A stretch of DNA of 64,000 nt from a bacterium 1XD42-76. GTDB lineage: Bacteria; Bacillota; Clostridia; Lachnospirales; Lachnospiraceae. Positions 17,750 to 26,036 of the stretch are shown here, in pieces. The DNA is taken from NCBI GenBank assembly GCA_009917545.1, contig QZDW01000021.1, positions 1 through 64,000 on the forward strand, read 5' to 3'. The notes beneath the pieces are model-generated. The model saw only the letters and a list, made by a program, of their open reading frames with translations. It made no database searches and was not told the origin of the DNA. Numbering within the stretch: position 1 is the stretch's first letter; each line of letters opens with the position of its first letter. The position numbers were made by a program, and so were the translations under genes.

Positions 17750-19234
17750 TTATTTTATCATCCAATACCCTTTTTGAGAGGTTCCGTGTCTTTCCAGCTT
17801 TCCTTTTTCCTGTAATTTTCGGATATAGTATTTTAATGTATTAAAATTCATTCCCAATGCGTCCGCCATCAATCTTTGAGAAATCCCGGGATCTTTCTCG
17901 ATCACTGCAAGGATCGCTTCCTCTTGTTCAGAGACTGGCAGTTCAGATTCCCTGCCTGCAGGCAGACTCTCCGATTCTATTGGGTATCGGGAAGGAATCG
18001 CAACTTGGGTGGGTCGGGTGGATTGGGTGGGTCGGGTGGCGCCAGTATCATAAGAATATCCATCATTCAATGGTACTATAATGCGGAACACATCGCCTTC
18101 GATAAATTCAGGCGATTTACCGGAATAATATTTACTGTATTTGAAAAGGTTACGGACACCGGAACCAAGCTGGTCTGCGTAACCAATGCTGCGAAAGAAG
18201 GCGGCAATAATCGGATTTTTAGGCTGAGGCTCCAGATTGTCCGGCGTGATTGCAACATTGTGTAAAGCCCGGTTGGCATTTTCCACATAAATCTGTTCCT
18301 GCTCAATGACAAATTTAGCCTGGTACGAACTGGTATATTCACGATGGATCAACGTATTGGCAATGATTTCACGTGTAAGAATGTTCCGCAGGCTTTTTCT
18401 CTGGTCTCCCTCCAGAAAAAATTTATCCAGCAAATGTTTTCGTCCAAACTCCATGAGTTGCTCATAGCTTTCAACCAGATTTGTCCTGATAATCTCCCGG
18501 TCGTCATAGCGATCTGTGTTTACTTTTCTCAACAATGCATCTGTCACGTAGGCAGGAGCGATATCGGAAATCACATCATCCTTTCCCAGCAACATAACAG
18601 CCGCCAGGTTATAGCCCTGCGCACCGGTGACACGGTCTGTTCCATACAACCGCGAGCTTTTCAGCAAATCCTGATCAGACATAATTCCCCACGGATGCTC
18701 GTGGCCGTTGCCATTGTTGGTCGCCATGATACGGAGCTTTGGCAGCAGATCAAGTCTCAGATCTTCCAGTGCAACATAGGGATATATTTTCCGCTCGGTA
18801 AAAATTTCTTGTTTGCGAATATACATCTGGGCAATCGCAGAAGTTGAAGTAACTTTTACATCCGCATCATCCACGCGGTCATAAATAACCTTTTTATAGC
18901 TGTGAACTTCTGCACTTGGGGGAACATGGACATGGATGATCATCTTGCCCTCATACTCCAGAATTTCCGGTGTCAGATAAAATGTAGGAGAAAATAATAC
19001 AGGATTACCAATGCAGCTGATAAAGTTTTTAACCATATCAACAGCTGCTTTTTCTGGCACTCCAAGAACTGTACCATCGTCCAGTACCCCCATAAAAATA
19101 TCTCCGCCAAAACGGTTTAAAAAGGAACAAACGGTTTCGTATACATCATGTTCAATTCCATTCCCACAGCGTTTAAATTCAACAGCAATCGTCTCTCCTA
19201 TCTTTAACAAGGTTTTAAACTCTGCTGCATCCAT
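17750..19234 (-). CDS. AlbA_2/Schlafen-type DNA-binding ATPase-fold regulator (COG2865-like)
   Basis: The protein is 494 residues. The N-terminal AlbA_2 domain (VEFKRCGN, then GGDIFMGVLDDG and VPEKA) is followed by a middle domain and a HATPase-like segment with TREIIANTLIHREYTSS, and then a helix-turn-helix near the C-terminus (ISQRLMADALGMNFNTLKYY). COG2865-type proteins are putative transcription regulators, sometimes with defence or stress roles. The start ATG has GGGAGGG upstream. It is transcribed away from the + strand glycan operon that starts at 19.9 kb, so it could regulate that operon, but this is only positional. A Thr-Arg-Pro-Thr-Gln repeat linker lies near residue 405. Confidence 0.75.
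   Translation of the reverse strand: MDAAEFKTLLKIGETIAVEFKRCGNGIEHDVYETVCSFLNRFGGDIFMGVLDDGTVLGVPEKAAVDMVKNFISCIGNPVLFSPTFYLTPEILEYEGKMIIHVHVPPSAEVHSYKKVIYDRVDDADVKVTSTSAIAQMYIRKQEIFTERKIYPYVALEDLRLDLLPKLRIMATNNGNGHEHPWGIMSDQDLLKSSRLYGTDRVTGAQGYNLAAVMLLGKDDVISDIAPAYVTDALLRKVNTDRYDDREIIRTNLVESYEQLMEFGRKHLLDKFFLEGDQRKSLRNILTREIIANTLIHREYTSSYQAKFVIEQEQIYVENANRALHNVAITPDNLEPQPKNPIIAAFFRSIGYADQLGSGVRNLFKYSKYYSGKSPEFIEGDVFRIIVPLNDGYSYDTGATRPTQSTRPTQVAIPSRYPIESESLPAGRESELPVSEQEEAILAVIEKDPGISQRLMADALGMNFNTLKYYIRKLQEKGKLERHGTSQKGYWMIK
18005..18040 (+). repeat. 18-bp tandem duplication forming a G-quadruplex-like run
   Basis: Two copies of an 18-bp unit starting TTGGGTGGGTCGGGTGG differ at one base. 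Six GGG runs separated by 1-6 bases lie on the + strand, which is the template strand of the regulator gene here. The duplication encodes TRPTQSTRPTQV in the linker before the helix-turn-helix. Unit number could vary without changing the frame. Confidence 0.6.
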
Positions 19235-19828
19235 CTGACTTCCCTCCCATCCGTTTTATATGAAAAGATAGTTCCATTCTAACTAAGAAAAATTTTATGG
19301 CGCATTATGTGGGAGCAAGGCTGATATGCCGGTGACGATAAAGCTTGTATTAGCATTACCTGCGAAACAGACTTGCTGGATATGGTAATTTATTGCCAGC
19401 AAACCAGTGGCTGAATATAAATGAACCTATCATACAATATGAAGGAACTCATTATATAGGTAAATTCATCTTATCATATAGCCATTTAAATATCAAACAT
19501 ATTTTTGCGGCTGTGATTGTAACCTGAGATTTGAAAAGAGGAACTGGCAGAGTGGGAAGTGAAAGTTCTTGCCTAAACGGTGGGAAGAAGCCTGTTGTTA
19601 AAGATAGTTTATAGCGTTTGATGTATGGAAAAATAATTTACCGGATTTTGGGAGTTGAAGGGAGAAGAAATTACACCGGGATTTTAGAAAAATGTTTTTT
19701 GAAAATGCTTTAATTTTATGATTAATCGACTGATTTTTTCTTTGATTTAATTATTCTCCATTTTTATCTGTTATTTATCTTTTATTTTCTCCTGATTTTT
19801 CACAACTTTGCCACTTCACCGACGTAAC
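19235..19828. other. AT-rich intergenic region between divergent genes
   Basis: This gap of about 590 bp separates the regulator gene (- strand) from the first gene of the + strand glycan operon. It becomes very AT-rich after 19680. It must hold the promoters of both units, but no convincing -35/-10 pair could be picked out by eye. No gene was seen. Confidence 0.5.
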
Positions 19829-19858
19829 TTCTGGCAAGTACGATTATCGGAAGTAAAC
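19829..19858 (+). promoter_or_regulatory. 30-base operon-leader element, + strand copy
   Basis: This element, core AAGTACGATTATCGGAAGTA, lies 24 bases before the ATG of the first gene of the + strand operon. The same 30 bases with two mismatches occur on the other strand at 62590-62619, just before the first gene of the convergent - strand operon. Both have the same orientation relative to their gene, which suggests a shared control element acting on the leader RNA or DNA. The sequence contains a small CGA-TTA-TCG palindrome. Confidence 0.65.
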
Positions 19859-19882
19859 CCTGCAAAATTCGGAGGTATCCCC

Positions 19883-21001
19883 ATGATTAGAGTCCTGCAT
19901 TTTGTCTCCACTCCGGCGATCTGGAGCGGTGTCATGGGCGTTATTATGAATTATTACAGGCATCTGGACCGGTCAGAGATCCAGTTTGATTTTCTCTGTT
20001 TCCTCCCCTGCGAGGAGTCTTATGAAGAGGAAATTCGGACACTGGGCGGGCGGGTCTTTTTTTTGCCGAAGCCAGGAGCTTCGCCGCAGGGGATAAGGGC
20101 ATTAAAGGCGATGCGGGATTTCTTCCATACACACGTAAGAGAATACGCCTGGGTGCATAACCATGAGGTGTACCTAAGTGTTCTGCTGAATCACTTTATC
20201 ATACGATATGGTAACGGGTCGACACGGCTCATTGTCCATTGCCATGCCACACGGTATTCGGACCGCAGAGCGGCGGCGATAAGGAACTGGTTGCTGTGCC
20301 TTCCTATCGCTTATATGGACTGCACTCGCTTTGCGTGTTCTGCTACTGCTGGAAGATTTCTCTATCATGATTTACTCTCCCGGAAACAACGGTTTACAGT
20401 CATACCAAATGCGATTGAAACACAACAGTTTATATTTAATCCTTCCGTTCGTCTGGCTTATCGAAAGCTTTTAGGCATTCACGATGAATTTATTATTGGT
20501 ACAGTAGGAAGAATGGTTCCACAAAAAAACCATGTCGGTTTAATCAGAATATTTGAAAAAATCCGCAGGCAGGTTCCGGAAGTAAAACTTCTTCTGGTTG
20601 GCAACGGCCCTCTGGCTGACACACTTTGGAGACATGTTCAGAGCCTGTATCTGGAATCATCTGTCTTGTGCCCGGGAGAGCGTACTGATATCCCGGGATT
20701 CCTGCAGGCAATGGATCTTTTTGTACTTCCCTCCGTGTTTGAGGGCTTTCCCGTCTCCTGCGTGGAAGCCCAAGCGTCGGGGCTTCCCTGCTTTCTGTCT
20801 GATGCGATCACTTCGGAGGTCCGTTTCAGCAGCCAGGTTCGTTTCCTGCCGCTCGGTTCGGAAGCAAAATGGGCAGAAGAATGTATCCGCCTGATAAATA
20901 CTATGAGGGAACAGCCGAAGCAGCCTGACAGGAAATGCCCGGAATCCCTTCCGGATATCGCTTCAGAGGCAGAAAAGCTGGCCTGTTTTTACATGTCGTG
21001 A
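19883..21001 (+). CDS. Glycosyltransferase family 4
   Basis: This 372-residue GT-B enzyme, similar in style to EpsF, begins VLHFVSTPAIWSGVMGV. It has the C-terminal donor-site motifs GTVGRMVPQKNH, LLLVGNGPL and FEGFPVSCVEAQASGLP. It would use a nucleotide sugar in the cytoplasm to extend a lipid-linked glycan. The start was chosen at 19883 because of GGAGG 9 bases upstream; a reading from 19808 would overlap the leader element. It is the first gene of the operon that continues with the Wzm/Wzt exporter. Sugar and linkage are not predictable. Confidence 0.85.
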   Translation: MIRVLHFVSTPAIWSGVMGVIMNYYRHLDRSEIQFDFLCFLPCEESYEEEIRTLGGRVFFLPKPGASPQGIRALKAMRDFFHTHVREYAWVHNHEVYLSVLLNHFIIRYGNGSTRLIVHCHATRYSDRRAAAIRNWLLCLPIAYMDCTRFACSATAGRFLYHDLLSRKQRFTVIPNAIETQQFIFNPSVRLAYRKLLGIHDEFIIGTVGRMVPQKNHVGLIRIFEKIRRQVPEVKLLLVGNGPLADTLWRHVQSLYLESSVLCPGERTDIPGFLQAMDLFVLPSVFEGFPVSCVEAQASGLPCFLSDAITSEVRFSSQVRFLPLGSEAKWAEECIRLINTMREQPKQPDRKCPESLPDIASEAEKLACFYMS

Positions 21002-21109
21002 CGTTAGGGGCAATGGGATTCTTTCTGTACCTGCAATAATATATGAAGCTGTTTTTTCTTTAAATGGAAAGCCAGCCGTAAAATCCGGTACAAATGGAGG
21101 CAGGGGCGA

Positions 21110-21904
21110 TTGCGTACAATTATAAACTTCATACATGAATATCGACATATTTATACGAAACTTCTCAAAAATGATTTCAAGTCCCGATATACGGGGTCCT
21201 ATCTTGGAATCATCTGGGGCTTTATCCAGCCAATTATAACAGTTCTGATGTACTGGTTTGTCTTTACAGTCGGTTTGCGTTCCGGGGAACGACCAGACGG
21301 GACGCCATATATCATATGGATGATAGCCGGGTTGTTACCGTGGTTTTACTTTTCGGAGGCATTAGGGGCGGTCACAAATACGTTTCTCGAATATTCTTAT
21401 TTGGTGAAAAAGATCAATTTCAGAATCGGTCTGCTTCCCTTTGTGAAAATTGGTTCCTCTATGATAATTCATTTTGTTTTTCTGATCTTTTCGACTGTCA
21501 TCTTTAATTTTTATAGCTATCCTGCTGACTGGATATATCTCCAACTGATTTACTATCTAGGTGCAGCAACCTTTTTGCTGATGGGAATTGGATTTCTCAC
21601 CTCTTCTCTGGCCGTATATTTGCGTGATACTAGTCAAGTGGTAGCGATTATAATACAGATCGGATTCTGGGCTATTCCGATTGTATGGGGGCCGGAAGCT
21701 CTTGGAGGAAAGTGGGGACTGCTTTTTCAGGCCAACCCGGTTTACTTCCTGATAGAAGGCTACCGGGACACGCTTCTACAGGGGATCTGGTTTTGGGAAA
21801 AGCCTGCTTACAGCCTGTATTTTTGGATTGTAACTTGGATCATCTGGCTGGTTGGTGTGAAAGTTTTTCGCAGGCTGAAGCCATACTTTGCAGATGTTTT
21901 ATAA
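21110..21904 (+). CDS. wzm: ABC-2 type polysaccharide export permease (Wzm/TagG-like)
   Basis: The protein is 264 residues with six hydrophobic spans. The N-terminal KNDFKSRYTGSYLGIIWGF is the hallmark of Wzm/TagG permeases, and PVYFLIEGYRD comes near the end. It forms the membrane channel that exports a finished lipid-linked glycan, together with the ATPase encoded 10 bp downstream. The start is TTG with GGAGG 9 bases upstream. A second permease is at 54880-55656, so the locus exports at least two glycans, and a third ATPase end is visible at 1-204. Confidence 0.9.
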   Translation: MRTIINFIHEYRHIYTKLLKNDFKSRYTGSYLGIIWGFIQPIITVLMYWFVFTVGLRSGERPDGTPYIIWMIAGLLPWFYFSEALGAVTNTFLEYSYLVKKINFRIGLLPFVKIGSSMIIHFVFLIFSTVIFNFYSYPADWIYLQLIYYLGAATFLLMGIGFLTSSLAVYLRDTSQVVAIIIQIGFWAIPIVWGPEALGGKWGLLFQANPVYFLIEGYRDTLLQGIWFWEKPAYSLYFWIVTWIIWLVGVKVFRRLKPYFADVL

Positions 21905-21914
21905 GAGGTATCTT

Positions 21915-23240
21915 ATGGAAAAAGCGATTGAGGTATGCAATCTTGGAAAGACATATAAGCTTTATAATTGCCCCCAGGACAGAATCCGGGAACTATTCTC
22001 TTTACGCCGCCGTTCCTGCCATACCAATTACAGGGCTCTGCATAATGTCACCTTTTCTGTCGCAAGAGGGGAGACACTTGGTATTATTGGATGCAATGGC
22101 GCGGGAAAATCCACCCTGCTCAAGCTGATTACTGGAGTTATTACCCCGACAGACGGCTATGTCCGTACGCATGGGAACGTTTCGGCCCTGTTGGAGCTGG
22201 GAACTGGATTTAATCCCGAATATAACGGTTATGAAAATATTTTTTTGAATGGTTCTATGCGTGGACTTGGCGACTATGAAATTAAGGAAAAACTAGATAA
22301 CATCATCTGTTTTGCAGATATCGGCAATTATATCAACCAGCCTGTAAAAACGTATTCCAGTGGTATGTTTGCCCGTTTGGCTTTTTCTGTCATGGTTCAC
22401 TTCAGGCCTGATATTTTAATTGTGGATGAAGCCCTATCTGTCGGCGACGTCTTTTTTCAACAGAAATGCAATACTTATATGAAAGAACAAATGCAGGATG
22501 TTACCAAACTTTTAGTAACGCATGATATGAACAGCATTGCAAATATGGCAGACCGGGTTATATTACTTGATCATGGTGAAATCATTCAGGAAGGAAAGCC
22601 GTTGGAGGTGATTGAAAACTATTTAAAACGGATGCATACCTCTCTATTTGCAAAAAAATGGGATGATGACAAAAATTCCCCAGTGCCGGAGATGGAGAGT
22701 CGTCCTACATTTCGCTCCCCTGCTCCTGAACTGATGCCCTCCGAAGGGGTAAATTGGATCGCGGTGAATTCTGAAGATATCGGCGGCGCAGGGGAAGCCC
22801 TTATAACGGAAGCATATCTGAAGATCAATGATACTGACGGGAATGTCGTAAAACCAGGAGACCATATGGAGATTGGTATCCGGGTCAATGCTAACCGGAA
22901 AATCAGCCCACTGATTGTGGGATATATGTTTAAAGACAAATTTGGAAACCAGATTATTGGCGAAAATACTCTCGGATCCGGAATTTCCATTCCGCCTTTG
23001 GAATACGGAAAAAACAATCTAATCCGCTTTCATCTGGAATGGCCCGAAATAAAGGAGGGAGATTACTTTTTAACTGTCGGACTGGGAGAAGGAAACGATC
23101 AGATGATCCACAAAATACAATGCTGGGCCCACAACATCATACATGTTGAGGCAATTGCCTTAAAGCCTATGCATGCCATCATCAACAATCCGATTTTATC
23201 GCTTGATCTGGGGATTGAGACAGCAAAGGAGAATGAATGA
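21915..23240 (+). CDS. wzt: ABC export ATPase with glycan-binding C-terminal domain (Wzt-type)
   Basis: The protein is 441 residues. ATPase domain: Walker A GCNGAGKST, signature YSSGM, Walker B ILIVDEAL, and H-loop VTHDMN. From about residue 265, a β-sandwich Wzt C-terminal domain follows (WIAVNSEDIGG, DHMEIGIRVNAN, WPEIKEGDYFLTVGLGEGND). That domain selects the correctly finished chain for export. Start: ATG at 21915 with AAGAGGT upstream; an ATG at 21888 would overlap the permease gene. The gene ends by overlapping the methyltransferase start (4 bp), implying coupling of export to that enzyme. Confidence 0.9.
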   Translation: MEKAIEVCNLGKTYKLYNCPQDRIRELFSLRRRSCHTNYRALHNVTFSVARGETLGIIGCNGAGKSTLLKLITGVITPTDGYVRTHGNVSALLELGTGFNPEYNGYENIFLNGSMRGLGDYEIKEKLDNIICFADIGNYINQPVKTYSSGMFARLAFSVMVHFRPDILIVDEALSVGDVFFQQKCNTYMKEQMQDVTKLLVTHDMNSIANMADRVILLDHGEIIQEGKPLEVIENYLKRMHTSLFAKKWDDDKNSPVPEMESRPTFRSPAPELMPSEGVNWIAVNSEDIGGAGEALITEAYLKINDTDGNVVKPGDHMEIGIRVNANRKISPLIVGYMFKDKFGNQIIGENTLGSGISIPPLEYGKNNLIRFHLEWPEIKEGDYFLTVGLGEGNDQMIHKIQCWAHNIIHVEAIALKPMHAIINNPILSLDLGIETAKENE

Positions 23241-24823
23241 AACAGCATTGGGAAGTTACAGATCCTAAATTTGAGTCGGACCGGCTGAACCCGGCTTTAA
23301 GTGTATCCCCTTGGTGTGGGCACAGGAATTTTGTATATGATTTACTGAATTTTCTGGAACCTGCTTCCGTAATTGAACTGGGAACTCATTATGGATGTTC
23401 CTTCTTTGCCATGTGTCAGTCAATAAAAGATCACCATTTATCCGACTGCCATTTATATGCCGTCGACACCTGGAAAGGTGATGAGCAGGCGGGATTTTAT
23501 GACGAATCTGTATGGGAGCTTGTTAATGAAACAAAGTCACGATACTTTGAAACAGTCAATGCATCACTTCTGAGGATGTTTTTTGATGAAGCCGCCCTGA
23601 AATTCCGCGATGGAATGTTTGACATTATTCATATCGACGGTCTGCACACATATGAGGCAGTTTCCCATGATTTCTCTATTTGGTTGCCCAAACTATGTGA
23701 GAATGGAATTATGCTTTTTCACGATATTGCCAGTGTTAAAAAGTACGGGAGCAACCGCTTCTGGGAGGAGTTAAAACAGCAATACCCATATCATTTTGAA
23801 TTCGAACACAGCTGGGGGCTGGGGATCTTGTTTCCGAAAGGAGAACGATCCTTTCAATTATTTAAGCAGGAAAATTTTCAAGATAAGCTTCCACTTTATC
23901 ATTATAAAGCGCGGTATGAGTATCGTTCTCTGGAGGTACGGGATTTGACTGCAATGGCAGACGAACGTTTTGAAGCAATCTGTCAGCAGGGTAAAATGAT
24001 TGCGGAGCGGGACGCTACAATCAAGGGCCAATCCAAGCTCGCAGAGGAACGTTACCAGGCGATACAGAAGCAGAGCGAGATGATCTCAGACCGCGACGAA
24101 ACGATTACTGCTCAAGGCAAATTGTTGGAGGAGAGGTACGAGGCCATTCAGGAACAAAGCAGGATGATTGCAGAGCGGGATGAGACGATTACGGCTCAGG
24201 CAGGGCTCGTAGAAGAGCGTTATCAGGTGATTCAGAATCAAAGTGAAATGATTGCGCAGAGAGATGATGCTATTGCCGCACAGGCAGGACTTCTGGAAGA
24301 GCGGTATCAGGCCATTCAGGGCCAAAGTAAAATGATTATGCAACGGGACGAGGCCATTGCCGCACAGGCAGAACTACTTAAAGAGAGGTATCAAGCCATT
24401 CAGGAACAAAGTGGGATGATTGCGGAACGGGATGAGGTGATCATGGCACAGGCAGGGCTGCTGGAGGAACGGTATCAGGCAATCCAAACTCAAAGTAAAA
24501 TGATTGCAGAGCGGGATGAGGCCATCGCTGCACAGGCAGAGCTATTAGAAGAACGGTACAGAGTAATCGAACAACAGGGCGGAATGATTAAAGAGCGGGA
24601 TCATACGATAGAGGAGATCGAAGAACAGGTTCCTATATTAAAAGCGGAACTACAGAAAAGCACACAACTTATAGCCGGATATCAGGCCGATCAAAAAAAG
24701 ATGGAGTGTGATTACAGTACCCTGAAACAAGAGTATAGTCATCTGCTGTCCTTTATCCACTCGAGCTGGTATGTCCGTAAAAAATGGGCTAAATATGCAA
24801 TGCCTAAGGAGGAAAATAAATGA
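23237..24823 (+). CDS. SAM-dependent methyltransferase with eight 28-residue coiled-coil repeats
   Basis: The protein is 528 residues. Residues 1 to about 230 are a methyltransferase like the one at 215-1822 (SPWCGHRNFVYDLL, IELGTHYGCSFFAM, IHIDGLHTYEAV). Residues 241-464 are eight tandem 28-residue units of the form EERYQAIQxQSxMIAERDE, exactly four heptads each, followed by a further coiled coil. Its start overlaps the Wzt gene and its end overlaps the next glycosyltransferase gene, both by 4 bp. In ABC-exported O-antigens, a coiled-coil methyltransferase/kinase (WbdD) caps chains and acts as a ruler. A similar role is likely here but inferred, and the methyl acceptor is unknown. Confidence 0.85.
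   Translation: MKQHWEVTDPKFESDRLNPALSVSPWCGHRNFVYDLLNFLEPASVIELGTHYGCSFFAMCQSIKDHHLSDCHLYAVDTWKGDEQAGFYDESVWELVNETKSRYFETVNASLLRMFFDEAALKFRDGMFDIIHIDGLHTYEAVSHDFSIWLPKLCENGIMLFHDIASVKKYGSNRFWEELKQQYPYHFEFEHSWGLGILFPKGERSFQLFKQENFQDKLPLYHYKARYEYRSLEVRDLTAMADERFEAICQQGKMIAERDATIKGQSKLAEERYQAIQKQSEMISDRDETITAQGKLLEERYEAIQEQSRMIAERDETITAQAGLVEERYQVIQNQSEMIAQRDDAIAAQAGLLEERYQAIQGQSKMIMQRDEAIAAQAELLKERYQAIQEQSGMIAERDEVIMAQAGLLEERYQAIQTQSKMIAERDEAIAAQAELLEERYRVIEQQGGMIKERDHTIEEIEEQVPILKAELQKSTQLIAGYQADQKKMECDYSTLKQEYSHLLSFIHSSWYVRKKWAKYAMPKEENK
23957..24628 (+). repeat. Eight tandem 84-bp coding repeats
   Basis: Eight in-frame 84-bp units (28 residues each) lie inside the methyltransferase gene. 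The protein units are much more alike than the bases: many codons differ synonymously, so the array is old or under selection for protein shape. Recombination between units would change rod length in steps of 28 residues. Confidence 0.85.
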
Positions 24824-26034
24824 GAGCTGCATGGGTACTGCCCTCTTTTATTGAGGGGTCAGGCGGGCATCGTACCATATTCCAGAACATACAATGCCTA
24901 ATGGAGCACGGATACGAATGTGATGTTTATATCGAAGATAAAGGGGATGTTCGGACGGCAGATGAGCTAAAGAAGCAGGCAGAAAAATTTTTCGGCAAAT
25001 GTGATTGCAACTACTTCCTCGGATTTGATCTTTCCAGTAAATATGATATTGTTTTTGCCACTGCCTGGTTTACAGCAAAGATTGTGCGAGATTATCCACA
25101 TACAAAATATAAGGCTTACTTCATACAGGATTTCGAAGCACTTTTCAATCCTATGGGCGATGGATACCTGCTCGCATGTACCTCCTACTGCTATGGATTA
25201 TCGCCCATTACGATCGGAAAATGGCTGACTAATAAAATGCAGACGGAATATCATACATATTCCCAGTATTTTGACTTTTGTGCTGATCATACTGTCTATT
25301 ATAAAAAGAATGATGCAAAAAAAGAAAATGCTATTTGTTTTATTTACCAGCCTGACAAGCCAAGACGGTGCTCCATTATCGGAATCGAAGCGCTTGGAAT
25401 CGTCAAATATCTACGGCCGGATATAAAAATATATTTATATGGTTCGGCAGTAAAGGGAAATGTCTGGTTTGAACATACCAATCTCGGTATTATCCCCATC
25501 GAACAGTGCAATGAATTATACAATAAATGTACGGTCGGGTTATGTATCAGCTCGTCAAATCCGTCTCGAATTCCCTTTGAAATGATGGCAGCCGGATTAC
25601 CGGTTGTGGATCTTTATCTGGAAAACAATCTGTATGACATGCCAGATTCCTCCGTCTCCCTGGCTCATTACACACCGGAATCCATTGCGCAGGCGCTGTT
25701 GGACATTATTGATAGTCCGAAAAAAGCAGAACAGCTTTCGCATACCGGGCAGGAATTTATGAAGGACCGGACACTGGAGTATGGATTTCACCAGTTCTTT
25801 CAGGCTGTGGACAACCTGGTGAACCACCGCGTTGACCACGATACGACTGTTACCCGGCTCTATCAGAGGCCGCCAATTATCGCGGATATTATTTTGCAGA
25901 ATTCTATCCAGGAGAGTACATACCAGGGCATGTCAGCTCCACAAAAGAACCTTCTGGATACTTTAAAACATAATCACTGGCTTCGAAAAAGTAAACTTGT
26001 CAGAAGAATATGGCATTACATAAAGGGATATTAA
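24820..26034 (+). CDS. Glycosyltransferase, WsaF-like (GT4-type)
   Basis: This 404-residue GT-B enzyme begins AAWVLPSFIEGSGGHRTIF and has KAYFIQDFEALFNPMGDGY and later PSRIPFEMMAAGLPVVDL. These fit WsaF-like rhamnosyltransferases of S-layer and rhamnan glycan clusters. WsaF uses dTDP-rhamnose, but no rhamnose-synthesis genes are in the window, so the sugar is uncertain. The ATG overlaps the stop of the methyltransferase gene by 4 bp. The last 50 residues are a charged tail. The HAD gene follows 2 bp later. Confidence 0.75.
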   Translation: MRAAWVLPSFIEGSGGHRTIFQNIQCLMEHGYECDVYIEDKGDVRTADELKKQAEKFFGKCDCNYFLGFDLSSKYDIVFATAWFTAKIVRDYPHTKYKAYFIQDFEALFNPMGDGYLLACTSYCYGLSPITIGKWLTNKMQTEYHTYSQYFDFCADHTVYYKKNDAKKENAICFIYQPDKPRRCSIIGIEALGIVKYLRPDIKIYLYGSAVKGNVWFEHTNLGIIPIEQCNELYNKCTVGLCISSSNPSRIPFEMMAAGLPVVDLYLENNLYDMPDSSVSLAHYTPESIAQALLDIIDSPKKAEQLSHTGQEFMKDRTLEYGFHQFFQAVDNLVNHRVDHDTTVTRLYQRPPIIADIILQNSIQESTYQGMSAPQKNLLDTLKHNHWLRKSKLVRRIWHYIKGY

Positions 26035-26036
26035 AA

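Noticed and set aside
19829-19858. The 30-base element as a plain promoter
   Set aside because: No -35/-10 pair with proper spacing is conserved between the two copies, and it lies only 24-34 bases from the start codons.
23957-24628. Regular 84-bp periodicity that could suggest a CRISPR or satellite array
   Set aside because: The units are in frame, conserve protein heptads rather than bases, and lie inside a methyltransferase gene.
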